Positions 41,882 through 50,314 of a stretch of 64,000 nucleotides of DNA are shown piece after piece. The notes beneath the pieces are model-generated. The model did not search any database. It was not told where the DNA came from and worked only from the letters and a program-made list of their open reading frames with translations. Position 1 is the first letter of the stretch. Every line of letters begins with the position of its first letter. The DNA is from Bradyrhizobium sp. 149 (lineage in GTDB: Bacteria > Pseudomonadota > Alphaproteobacteria > Rhizobiales > Xanthobacteraceae), in assembly GCF_023073915.1 (NCBI RefSeq), contig NZ_JADPKK010000022.1:1426001-1490000 (forward strand), in the 5' to 3' direction. A program made the position numbers and the translations under genes.

Positions 41882-43369
41882 TCAGACGGCCAGGTTCATC
41901 CACACAGCCTTGGGCTCGGTGAAATTGTCGAGCGCGGCGGTGCCGTGCTCGCGGCCGAGGCCGGAGTCGCGCTCGCCGCCCCAGGGCAGGCGCACGTCGG
42001 TATAGCCATAGGTGTTCATCCAGACCGTGCCCGCGCGCGCGCGCTTGGCGAAGCGCTGCAGCTTGCCGATGTCGCGGCTCCAGACGCCGGCGGCGAGGCT
42101 GTAGGCCGTGCCGTTGGCGATCCTCAGCGCATCGGCCTCGTCCTTGAACTTGATGACGCTGACGACGGGGCCAAAGATCTCCTCCTGCGAGATCCGCATC
42201 TCGTGCGCGACATTCGCGAACACGGCGGGGCTGATGAAGTAGCCGCGATCGCCGACCTTCTCGCCGCCGGTGACGAGGGTCGCACCCTCCTTCCGGCCGA
42301 TGTCGACATAGTCGAGGATCGACTTCATCTGCTTCTCGGAGATGACGGGACCGAGCACCGTCTTGCGGTCGAGCGGATCGCCGATCCTGAGTGACTTCGC
42401 GCGCGCCGCAAGTCGCTCGACGACCTCGTCATAGGCCTTCTCCTGCACCAGCACGCGAGAGCCGGCCGAGCAGACCTGGCCGGCATTGAAGAAGATGCCG
42501 GAAGCCGCAGCTTTCGAAGCCGCTTCGAGATCGGCATCGTCAAAGATGACGTTGGCCGACTTGCCGCCGAGCTCGAGCGAGACGCGCTTGAAGTTGCTTG
42601 CGGCGCCCTTCATGATTCCGCGGCCCACACCGGGAGAGCCGGTGAAGGTGACCTTGTCGACGTCAGGGTGATTGACCAGCGCGTCGCCGACGACGCGGCC
42701 GGGGCCACTGACGACGTTGAAGACGCCCGCCGGCAGGCCGGCCTCAAGCGCGAGCTCGGCGATGCGCAGCGCCGACAGCGAGGTCAGCTCGGCCGGCTTC
42801 ATCACGATGGTGCAGCCGCAGGCCAGCGCCGGCGCAAGCTTCCACATCCCGATCATCAGCGGGAAATTCCAGGGCACGATCGCCGCGACCACGCCGACCG
42901 GCTCGCGCACGGTGTAGGTCAGGGCGTCGTCGCGCACAGGCACGACGTCGCCGCTGATCTTGTCAGCCCAGCCGGCGTAGTAGATCAGCGTGTCGACGGC
43001 GGCCGGGAAATCCTGGCGCAGCGTTGCCGAAATGGGCTTGCCGGCGTCGATCGATTCGATCTCGGCGATCTCGTCGCCGTGCTGCTTGAGCAGCTCCGCC
43101 CAGCGCAGCAGGATCTGACCGCGCTCGGAGGCCCGCATCGTCCGCCACGGGCCTTCAAACGCCCGCCGCGCGGCGGCGACCGCATGCTCGACATCGGCCT
43201 CATTGCCTTCGGCGACGATTGCGATGACCTGCCCGGTGGCCGGATTGAGCGACTTGAAGGTGCGGCCGGAACTGGCCGCGACGCGGCGGCCATCGATCAG
43301 CAGATGCTGCGGTGGGGACATGAACTCGGTCGCCGGCGAGTGTGCAAAGTCATATGCAACAGACATCAT
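41882..43369 (-). CDS. NAD(P)-dependent aldehyde dehydrogenase
   Basis: 495 aa from ATG 43369, preceded by CTGGAGGAAAT. ALDH-superfamily motifs are present: PWNFPLMIGMWKLAPALACG, FTGSPGVGRGIM, the catalytic Glu in SLELGGKSAN and the catalytic Cys in FNAGQVCSAGSR. It oxidises an aldehyde to a carboxylate; substrate not known. It is divergent from a ModE-like regulator (43480), and a perfect 14-bp palindrome lies 13 bases before its start. A strong terminator ends the unit, so it is monocistronic. Confidence 0.93.
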   Translation of the reverse strand: MMSVAYDFAHSPATEFMSPPQHLLIDGRRVAASSGRTFKSLNPATGQVIAIVAEGNEADVEHAVAAARRAFEGPWRTMRASERGQILLRWAELLKQHGDEIAEIESIDAGKPISATLRQDFPAAVDTLIYYAGWADKISGDVVPVRDDALTYTVREPVGVVAAIVPWNFPLMIGMWKLAPALACGCTIVMKPAELTSLSALRIAELALEAGLPAGVFNVVSGPGRVVGDALVNHPDVDKVTFTGSPGVGRGIMKGAASNFKRVSLELGGKSANVIFDDADLEAASKAAASGIFFNAGQVCSAGSRVLVQEKAYDEVVERLAARAKSLRIGDPLDRKTVLGPVISEKQMKSILDYVDIGRKEGATLVTGGEKVGDRGYFISPAVFANVAHEMRISQEEIFGPVVSVIKFKDEADALRIANGTAYSLAAGVWSRDIGKLQRFAKRARAGTVWMNTYGYTDVRLPWGGERDSGLGREHGTAALDNFTEPKAVWMNLAV

Positions 43370-43381
43370 ATTTCCTCCAGT

Positions 43382-43395
43382 TCTGGTATACCAGA
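43382..43395. promoter_or_regulatory. Perfect 14-bp palindrome in the ALDH/regulator divergent region
   Basis: TCTGGTATACCAGA is fully self-complementary and lies just upstream of the ALDH ribosome site (TGGAGGAAAT). The 110-base intergenic region separates the ALDH gene from a divergent regulator, so it is the natural operator candidate for that regulator. Confidence 0.65.
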
Positions 43396-43479
43396 GTAGG
43401 TGCCTATTGACCGGAGTAAATATGATATGATTTGCAAATGGGCGCCCCATATATGAAGCGTAGTTCATAAGGACAAGAG

Positions 43480-44562
43480 ATGCTTCAGATCGAGATCGAG
43501 GCCGTCTGGCGGTTTCGCCGCGAGGGCAATCCGCGTACCGCCATCATCATGCTCGGCGTCCTCAACGAAATCAGGAGGACCGGGAAGATCACCAGCGCGG
43601 CCAAGGACGCACACCTCTCGTATCGCCACGTCTGGAATCTGATCGAGCAATGGTCGGAATTCTTCGGCACGCCGCTGGTCGAAACCCAGCGCGGCAAAGG
43701 CTCGAAACTCACGCCGTTCGGCGAGCGACTGGTGTGGGCGGGCGAGCGCATGCAGGCCCGGCTCGGACCTCAGCTTGAGAATCTGGCGCAGGAGCTGGCG
43801 AGCGAGATCAAGCCATTCCTCGAACAACGCCCGTCGGTGATCCGCGTTCATGCCAGCCACGGCTTTGCGGTCGCAAAACTGCGCGAATTCCTCGACCGCG
43901 AGCCCGGCATCGGCGTCGATCTGCGCTATGTCAGCAACCAGCATTCACTGGTCTCGCTGGCGCAGGGGGCCTGCGACCTCTCCGGCCTGCATCTGCCGCA
44001 CGGCGCGCTACGCGCCCAGGGCATCAAGGCGGCGCGCGAATGGCTCGACCCGCGCGAGGATCGCATCATCAACTTCGTCACACGCGAAATGGGATTGATG
44101 GTCGCGCGCGGCAATCCGCTGCGCATCGCTTCGCTGGATGATCTCACCGGACCAAAAGTCCGCTTCGTCAACCGCGACCACGATTCCGGCACGCGGCTTC
44201 TGTTCGACCAGCTGCTCGCGGCAAACGGAATTGACGAGAGCCGCATCAACGGCGCGCAGCAGATCGAATTCACCCACGCCGCGGTCGCGGCCTATGTCGC
44301 GAGCGGCATGGCGGATGCGAGTTTCGGCGTCGAAGCCGCCGCCCGGCATTTCGGTCTCGATTTCATCCGGCTCCTCACCGAGGATTATTTCTTCGTCTGC
44401 AAGCGCGCGTTCCTGGACACCGGGCCGATGCAGCGCATCCTGGAGATCATTCGCAGCGCCGATTTTCGCGCGGCCGTCGCCACCCTGCCCGGCTACGTGC
44501 CGTCGGACACGGGCACTGTCACCGGCGTGAAGGCGTTTCTGGAGATGCACGCCGTGCGATGA
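43480..44562 (+). CDS. ModE-type HTH regulator with a substrate-binding-protein-like domain
   Basis: 360 aa. Residues of about 1–90 form a LysR/ModE-like winged helix (GVLNEIRRTGKITSAAKDAHLSYRHVWNLI…). Residues from about 120 on resemble a periplasmic-binding (PBP-like) fold (VRFVNRDHDSGTRLLFDQLL, AAYVASGMADASFGVEAAA). That pairing is typical of regulators that sense a small molecule such as molybdate or a metabolite. It is divergent from the aldehyde dehydrogenase gene, which it probably controls through the 43382–43395 palindrome. The ligand is unknown. Confidence 0.82.
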   Translation: MLQIEIEAVWRFRREGNPRTAIIMLGVLNEIRRTGKITSAAKDAHLSYRHVWNLIEQWSEFFGTPLVETQRGKGSKLTPFGERLVWAGERMQARLGPQLENLAQELASEIKPFLEQRPSVIRVHASHGFAVAKLREFLDREPGIGVDLRYVSNQHSLVSLAQGACDLSGLHLPHGALRAQGIKAAREWLDPREDRIINFVTREMGLMVARGNPLRIASLDDLTGPKVRFVNRDHDSGTRLLFDQLLAANGIDESRINGAQQIEFTHAAVAAYVASGMADASFGVEAAARHFGLDFIRLLTEDYFFVCKRAFLDTGPMQRILEIIRSADFRAAVATLPGYVPSDTGTVTGVKAFLEMHAVR

Positions 44563-44595
44563 TGCCGCCCGGCGCGCTCGCTTTGTCGGTGCCGG

Positions 44596-45171
44596 TCAGG
44601 TCGCCGGCTCGCCCTTCAGCGCCGAGATCACCTGCTCGCCTTGCGCGGTCAGGCGGTACGTCACCAGCGGACGGCTCGACGGTGGTTTTCGCGCGAGCTC
44701 GACGATGTAGCCGCGCACCATCAGGGCTTCAAAGCTGCCGTAATCTCCGTACATGCTGATCTGGTTGTGCCTGAGCAGCTTGAACTCACGCAAGAGACGT
44801 ATCTCGTTACCCGACAGCAGCGAGCGGCGCACGCGCTGAACGAACCGCGCACGCTGCTCGAACCAGGCCTGGTCCGGCAGTTCGTGCGAGGCCGGTGCCG
44901 GGTCCCGTTCGCAGGGACGCGCGTCCTGCGCAATTTCGACCCTAACCTGCGGCAGGCACGGCATGCTGCTGCTGACAACCGCGTCCTTCGCGATGTCGAG
45001 CAACGCGAGCGGCCAGCGCCGCTTGTTGTCGACCATCACAGGCGGAGGCACGACGTTGTCGCGCACCAGCTGTTCGAAGCGTCCGGCGGTCACGCCGACA
45101 TAGGCCGCCGCGCGACGGCGATCGACCAGGCGGGTCTCCCGCGCCACCTCGCAAACAATGTTCTCGTCCAC
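44596..45171 (-). CDS. Putative two-part DNA-binding regulator
   Basis: 191 aa from GTG 45171, which follows AGGGGATTTGG. The N-terminus has an excisionase/AlpA-like helix pattern (DRRRAAAYVGVTAGRFEQLV, then NKRRWPLALLDIAKDA). The C-terminal 60 residues look like a winged helix (YGSFEALMVRGYIVEL… VTYRLTAQGEQVISALKG). No family is recognised as a whole, so DNA binding is an inference. It is divergent from the frameshifted LysR gene (45320). Confidence 0.65.
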   Translation of the reverse strand: MDENIVCEVARETRLVDRRRAAAYVGVTAGRFEQLVRDNVVPPPVMVDNKRRWPLALLDIAKDAVVSSSMPCLPQVRVEIAQDARPCERDPAPASHELPDQAWFEQRARFVQRVRRSLLSGNEIRLLREFKLLRHNQISMYGDYGSFEALMVRGYIVELARKPPSSRPLVTYRLTAQGEQVISALKGEPAT

Positions 45172-45319
45172 CCCAAATCCCCTGGCGCCTCGTTGCGCAG
45201 GCACGGCGCCCCAGCCAAGCCGCGGCGAACCTAGGTGGAACCAGCGCTCTCGAAAAGCACAGAATTTCGTACATGTTGATGCCGTTTCGGCAACAGCTAT
45301 AGTTCGGCCCGCGGGTCCC

Positions 45320-46257
45320 ATGCGCTTTCACTCACCGGCCATCCAGTACTTCCATGCCGTCCGCCGCACCGGCTCGATCCGAGCCGCGGCGCGCGTGCTG
45401 AACGTTGCCTCGTCGGCCGTAAGCCGGCAGATTCTCAAGCTTGAACAAGAGGTTGGATCACCTTTGTTCGAACGCTCGGCGCGCGGCCTGACGCTGACGA
45501 CGGTCGGCGAGATGTTGGCCCGGCACGTCATGAATGTGCTCCAGACCTCGACCGCTTCCGCTCGGACGTCGCGTCTCTGTCGGGAGCCTGGCACGGCACC
45601 GTCAGCATCGCCTGCATCGAGTCGCTCACGAAGTCGGTGCTGCCGGACCTGATCGCCTCGCATCGCACCCGCGCCCGGCGTGTCAGCTTCACCACGGAGG
45701 TGAAGGGATCGTCGGATGTGCTGGAAGCCCTGAGCCGCGGCGAGGCGGACATCGGCATCGCCATGGCGCTCCGCCATCCGCCGGACCTGCGGCAGGTCGC
45801 CTTGAAACGGTTTCGCCTCGGCGCCGTTGTCGCACGCGAGCATCCGCTGGCGCGCCGCAAGATGGTCACGCTGCCCCAATGTCTCGCCTTTCCCGTCATC
45901 CACGCGCTGCCGGAGCTGTCGATCTATCATCTGCTCCAGCCGCTGATCGCGCAGCTCTCCGAGACGCCGGAGCCGGCCATCCAGGCCAACTCGATCGATC
46001 TGATGCGCGAGCTCGCCGCGCGCGGCGTCGGCGTCGCGTTCCAGACCCAGCTCGGCATCGGCAGGCTGTCGCGCGACAGCCGGCTCGTCTTCCTGCCGCT
46101 CGATAATGCCGGCAGCCCGGTATGGTCCGACCTCGGCATCTACGTTCGCGCCGAGCGCACCCTGCCCGCCTACACGGACTCCTTCCTCCAGGACCTGGTG
46201 CGCGAACTCGGCGAGCGCGAGCGGCGGGAAAACGCGGCGCACCCGCAGATCGCCTGA
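45320..46257 (+). pseudogene. LysR-family regulator gene with a 1-base frameshift
   Basis: The N-terminal HTH (RRTGSIRAAARVLNVASSAVSRQ) reads from ATG 45320 and the effector-binding domain (ADIGIAMALRHPP… LAARGVGVAFQTQLGI) reads in another frame. The junction is near 45543–45550. There CTCCAGACCTCGAC would read LQDLDRFRSDV if one G were restored (CTCCAGGACCTCGAC). Both halves are well preserved and end with a normal stop at 46257, so the mutation is recent or the base call is wrong. As read, the gene gives only the HTH part. Confidence 0.82.
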
Positions 46258-46387
46258 ACAAACAAAATCAACTTTCGATGCGCTTCGACGTGATCACGCC
46301 GGCAGTAGTTTTCCGGAATATAGCCGATGGGTGACCATTGATACCTTCCTCGGACCTGCTCAACTTTGACGCCGCAAGGATCCCGAA

Positions 46388-47335
46388 ATGCCGCCACGCC
46401 GGCTCAAGCCTTCGCGAGTCCTCGGCATCGAGCGTTTCTCGGATTTTGGCGAGTTTCGCGCCAATGAGGTGCTCGGCCTCGGCATCAGCACGCCGCTCCA
46501 TCCGCGCGAATTCTCTCTGTCTCGCGCCATCCTGCCGCTCCAGGATGGGCTGTTCGTGCTCCAGCGCTCCTTTGCACGGCGGTTCGAGGCCGAGATCGGC
46601 ACCGACAATGGCGTCGGCCTCGTTGTCCCCCTCACCTTTCACTCCATCGCCAACGGCCGCGAGGTCGATAGTTCAACGATTGCCGTCATGCACGGCAAAG
46701 CCCCCGTCAACGCGATCGAGCACCATCCCAACACCTACCTGATGCTGCGCTTCAACTCGGACATGCATCATCGCGGCTGGGCGGATTTCGACAGGGGCAT
46801 CGCATATGTTCGCGCGCAGGACGATCCGATGGCGCGCTTGCGCGCCGCTATCCTCGAGATGTTCTCGCTGGCCTCGGCGTGCAACGATCCCCGGCAATTC
46901 GAGGCGCTCAACCGACCGATCCAGGAGACGCTGCTCGCCTGCCTCGACGACACCCTGGCACCGGCCGGCGGGCTGGCCGCGCGACGCGGATCGTTCGCCA
47001 AGCACCGCAAGCTGGTCGCACGCCTCGACGAAATGGTCGTGTGGTCCGGCAGCAAGGCGCTCTACAGTGACGACCTCGCCTCTGCGCTCGGCGTATCCGT
47101 GCGCACGCTCCAGACCGCCACGCACGCGGTGCACGGCATGAGCCTGCACCACTATCTGCGCCTCAAGCGGCTGTGGTCCACGCGCATCCAGCTCATGGTC
47201 GGAGGCGACGGCATGAGCGTCAAGGCCGCAGCACTCGGCAACGGCTTCTGGCACCTTGGTGATTTCTCGCGCGGCTACAGATTGGCGTTCGGCGAGACAC
47301 CCTCCGAGACGCTGGCACGGGGCCGACGTCCCTGA
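46388..47335 (+). CDS. AraC-family transcriptional regulator
   Basis: 315 aa. The C-terminal two-helix DNA-binding domain is visible (DDLASALGVSVRTLQTATHAVHGMSLHHYL, continuing FWHLGDFSRGYRLAFGETP). The N-terminal 200 residues resemble an AraC-type effector domain without a clear cupin His pattern. ATG 46388 follows AAGGATCCCGAA. It lies downstream of the frameshifted LysR gene, separated by 130 bases. Target and ligand are unknown. Confidence 0.87.
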   Translation: MPPRRLKPSRVLGIERFSDFGEFRANEVLGLGISTPLHPREFSLSRAILPLQDGLFVLQRSFARRFEAEIGTDNGVGLVVPLTFHSIANGREVDSSTIAVMHGKAPVNAIEHHPNTYLMLRFNSDMHHRGWADFDRGIAYVRAQDDPMARLRAAILEMFSLASACNDPRQFEALNRPIQETLLACLDDTLAPAGGLAARRGSFAKHRKLVARLDEMVVWSGSKALYSDDLASALGVSVRTLQTATHAVHGMSLHHYLRLKRLWSTRIQLMVGGDGMSVKAAALGNGFWHLGDFSRGYRLAFGETPSETLARGRRP

Positions 47336-47372
47336 GCGCAGCCTTCGGCCTTTGAGAGGCCGTCTGTCACGC

Positions 47373-47957
47373 TCAGCCGTGGCCGGCTCCCTTGCGTTGA
47401 CCGCTCTCGCTGAGGCGGTCGACCCAGGCGATGCCGATCGCGGAGATGATGAAGGTCAGGTGGATCAGCACCTGCCACATTACGCCGCTCTCTGTGAAAT
47501 TGCTCCGCGTCGTGCCGAGATTGCCCGCCTCGATAAAGGTCCTGAGCAGCGAGATCGAGGAGATGCCGATGATCGCCATCGCAAGCTTGATCTTGAGCAC
47601 GCTGGCATTCACGTGGCTGAGCCATTCCGGCTCGTCCGGATGACCACTGAGGTTCAGGCGCGAGACGAAGGTCTCGTAACCGCCGACGATCACCATCACC
47701 AGCAGGTTCGAGATCATGACGACGTCGATCAGCCCGAGCACGACAAGCATGATCTGCTGCTCGCTGGCGTCGAACGAGTGCACGACCAGGTGCCAGAGCT
47801 CTTTCAGGAACAGCAGCACATAGACGGCCTGCGCGACGATCAGGCCGACATAAAGCGGGACCTGCAGCCAGCGCGAGCCAAAGATGAGTTGGGCAAACGG
47901 GCCGATTTGCGGCGCCGGCAAGGAATCCGCCGAAGGTGCTTTGGGTTCGGACGTCAT
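47373..47957 (-). CDS. UPF0114/YqhA-family membrane protein (TIGR00645)
   Basis: 194 aa. About four hydrophobic helices with the conserved segment LVMVIVGGYETFVSRLN and KIKLAMAIIGISSISLLRTF identify the UPF0114 family. Function is unknown. It follows terC by 34 bases and is the last gene of a minus-strand terB–membrane protein–terC–UPF0114 run, so it probably belongs to that operon. Confidence 0.85.
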   Translation of the reverse strand: MTSEPKAPSADSLPAPQIGPFAQLIFGSRWLQVPLYVGLIVAQAVYVLLFLKELWHLVVHSFDASEQQIMLVVLGLIDVVMISNLLVMVIVGGYETFVSRLNLSGHPDEPEWLSHVNASVLKIKLAMAIIGISSISLLRTFIEAGNLGTTRSNFTESGVMWQVLIHLTFIISAIGIAWVDRLSESGQRKGAGHG

Positions 47958-47991
47958 TGATCACTCCGGATTGCAGGCAAGAAGCGTTGCC

Positions 47992-48624
47992 TTACAGGCT
48001 TGCGATGACGGGCGCGAGCTCGAGCGAGCCGCGATAGATCATCTCAAAGGCGACGTAGACGATGATAGCGAGGCCGACATAACCGATCCAGCGCTGCTTC
48101 TGGAGCACGCGGCCGAGCAAATCGGCGGCGACGCCCATCAGCGCGACCGACAGCAACAGGCCGAAGGCGAGGATGTAGGGATGCTCGCGCGCGGCGCCCG
48201 CGACCGCGAGCACGTTGTCGAGCGACATCGAGACGTCGGCAGCGACGATCTGCACGGCTGCTTGACCGAAGGTCTTGCGTGGGACAGGAGCAGCGCCGCC
48301 GCCGCGGCTGAACGCGAGCTCGTTCGCATGCGCGGCCTGCTCGCGCAGCTCGCGCCACATCTTCCAGCACACCCAGAGCAGCAGCACGCCGCCGGCAAGC
48401 AAGAGGCCGATCACTTGCAGAAGCTGGGTCGCGACGCCGGCAAAGACGATGCGTAATGCGGTGGCGGCCATGATGCCGACGACAATGGCGCGCCGGCGCT
48501 GCTCGGCCGGAAGGCCGGCGGCGGCAAGGCCGATGACGACGGCGTTGTCGCCGGCGAGCACGAGGTCGATCAGGATGACCTGAAGCAGCGCGGTCAGCGC
48601 TTCGGTGGTGATGATTTCAGTCAT
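47992..48624 (-). CDS. TerC-family integral membrane protein
   Basis: 210 aa with about six to seven helices. The acidic membrane motifs typical of TerC are present: ILIDLVLAGDNAVVIGLAAAGLP near the N-terminus and VAADVSMSLDNVLAVAGA in the second half. Members are linked to tellurite resistance or Mn2+ export. It begins 6 bases after the stop of the preceding small membrane protein gene. The substrate is not decided by sequence. Confidence 0.9.
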   Translation of the reverse strand: MTEIITTEALTALLQVILIDLVLAGDNAVVIGLAAAGLPAEQRRRAIVVGIMAATALRIVFAGVATQLLQVIGLLLAGGVLLLWVCWKMWRELREQAAHANELAFSRGGGAAPVPRKTFGQAAVQIVAADVSMSLDNVLAVAGAAREHPYILAFGLLLSVALMGVAADLLGRVLQKQRWIGYVGLAIIVYVAFEMIYRGSLELAPVIASL

Positions 48625-48630
48625 GATTGA

Positions 48631-48984
48631 TCATTTTTTTGGTGGGGACGGATCGAGCCATTGCGGCTTCTTCCGCTCGACCCAATCCAAAACCTTGGCG
48701 CGCGAGGAGCGCAGCGCCGGCACGTCTTCTGCGAGCAAAGCGAGGCCGAGCGGCAGCATCCAGATGCCGAGCACCGGCAGGAAGGAGAGCACGCCACCGA
48801 CAATGAGCAGTGCGCCCGAAGGGATTCTCACCCAGCGGCTGGACGGCTTGAGCAGATAGGTGACGGTGTCGCCGATGCGCGGCGGCAGGCGATGGACGAG
48901 CTTGTCGAGGCGCGGGTCGCCGCCGGCCATCTGGCCGGTGGTGCCCTTGGCCTCCGTGCTATCCTCGTCCGACGCTACACTCAT
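48631..48984 (-). CDS. Small membrane protein in the ter operon
   Basis: 117 aa from ATG 48984, which follows GAGGAGTGAGC. A polar N-terminus leads to a hydrophobic hairpin (IPSGALLIVGGVLSFLPVLG, then IWMLPLGLALLAED). A basic, Pro-rich tail follows. No characterised family. It sits 2 bases after terB and 6 before terC, so its function is probably tied to them. A GTG at 48990 would overlap terB and is less likely. Confidence 0.75.
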   Translation of the reverse strand: MSVASDEDSTEAKGTTGQMAGGDPRLDKLVHRLPPRIGDTVTYLLKPSSRWVRIPSGALLIVGGVLSFLPVLGIWMLPLGLALLAEDVPALRSSRAKVLDWVERKKPQWLDPSPPKK

Positions 48985-48986
48985 GC

Positions 48987-49460
48987 TCACTCCTCGGCGG
49001 CTATGCGCTGTTCGGCACGTACCGTGCCGGGCGCCACCCGCTTTGCGCGCGGCAGCACCAGCGTTAGCAGGCGCAACAGCTTGATTGCCTGCAGTTCATG
49101 GGGATGCACGTCCTCGTCCGCGGCCGCGACGCGCTCCGACAATTCCATGAGATGAGACGACAACGGCAGGTCCGAAACCGGACGCAAATTGTCGATCACC
49201 ACATTGGCGAAATCCGGCTCCTCGAGTCGTTCGGCAAGCTCGTCGAACGTCGCGTAGAGCCGGTCGTCCGAGATGTGCGGCGCCAGCTTGCGATCCCGGA
49301 TGAACCGGACGACCTCGTCGCGTTCGACCGGCGAAACTTGCCGGTCGGCGACTGCAACCAGCGCGCCGACGATCACCAGCGCCACCGCTGCCTGCTCGTT
49401 CAGGCTGGACGGCTCGGTGATCTCGATCTCGATCGGATTTGAATGCTTGGCGTCAGACAT
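48987..49460 (-). CDS. TerB-family tellurite-resistance protein
   Basis: 157 aa from ATG 49460, which follows GGGAGCAACG. The TerB-like helical core is visible: EQAAVALVIVGALVAVADR, then EVVRFIRDRKL and LSERVAAADEDVHPHELQAI. TerB-type proteins form helical bundles that bind metals and interact with TerC membrane complexes in characterised systems. It is the first gene of the four-gene operon. The 302 bases upstream should hold the promoter. Confidence 0.85.
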   Translation of the reverse strand: MSDAKHSNPIEIEITEPSSLNEQAAVALVIVGALVAVADRQVSPVERDEVVRFIRDRKLAPHISDDRLYATFDELAERLEEPDFANVVIDNLRPVSDLPLSSHLMELSERVAAADEDVHPHELQAIKLLRLLTLVLPRAKRVAPGTVRAEQRIAAEE

Positions 49461-49762
49461 CGTTGCTCCCTTATCTTGCGAAATGACCGCACGGAGCTGC
49501 GATGGGGACGATTGGGTCGGAGAGACTCTCAAGAAGGCCCGACGATCGGCCGATCCATCGCATTCGCGCGGGACAGGTCATCCGACATCACGAGGTTTTG
49601 CCGACAGCGTCGGCTTCCTCGCCAGAGGGGCCCGGATTCTTGTTCCTTTCACACATAAAGACGGGCCAGTCGGAATCAAGGCGATGAGACTGCGACCAGC
49701 CGCCGCATCGGGTTCCGTGTTGGTCTATTTGGCACGCGCGTCGTCATTGCGACGGAGCCGTC
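49461..49762. other. 302-bp intergenic region upstream of the terB operon
   Basis: It lies between terB (minus) and the stop of the SnoaL-like gene (minus), so it carries the terB promoter. I see no ORF with support, no strong inverted repeat and no RNA structure. Confidence 0.5.
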
Positions 49763-50143
49763 TCACCCCACCCGCTCGACAAGATGCGCCCGCGAGGGCG
49801 ACGGTTCGAACCTGTCGCCGAAATACTGCGTCTCGTGCGCCACCTGACCGTCACAAAATTCCATGATGCTCACCACGTAAGACGGCACCCCGTCATAGGT
49901 CAGCACGAATTCACTCACCCAGAGATCGTTGCCGCCGACGATCCGCCGAACCGTGAAGCGCTTCTTGTTCGGCTGCACGAACCGACTCTGCTGGATATTC
50001 CTGCGACCGCGGATGCGCTCGCCGGATTGCGGATAGTCGAGCACCGCGTCCTCACGATAAATATCGTGCTCGGCCTCGAAATCATTCGCATCCGAAGCGT
50101 CCCAATGGCGCTGGAGCGCGGCCAGCTTGCCCTGATCATCCAT
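49763..50143 (-). CDS. SnoaL-like (NTF2-fold) protein
   Basis: 126 aa. The helix–sheet pattern begins LAALQRHWDASDANDFEAEHDIYREDAVLDYPQ, and a YFGDRFEP segment closes the barrel, which fits an NTF2-like/SnoaL fold. Such proteins include small isomerases and polyketide cyclases but also many uncharacterised members. No catalytic residue can be assigned. It is divergent from the MOSC–oxidoreductase fusion gene. Confidence 0.82.
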   Translation of the reverse strand: MDDQGKLAALQRHWDASDANDFEAEHDIYREDAVLDYPQSGERIRGRRNIQQSRFVQPNKKRFTVRRIVGGNDLWVSEFVLTYDGVPSYVVSIMEFCDGQVAHETQYFGDRFEPSPSRAHLVERVG

Positions 50144-50314
50144 CGTGATCTCCCGTCTTTGCGGACTATGTTCCCGTTACGCCATCTCAGATTGGCGCGC
50201 AGGCAGCCGGCGACAAGGCTTGCTCGCAACCTCTAACAACGACTAACGAGCCAAAAACCTGGTCCGGATGCAAGGATGACCATAGAGCCGCGCAGTCACG
50301 ATCGGGAACACGCA

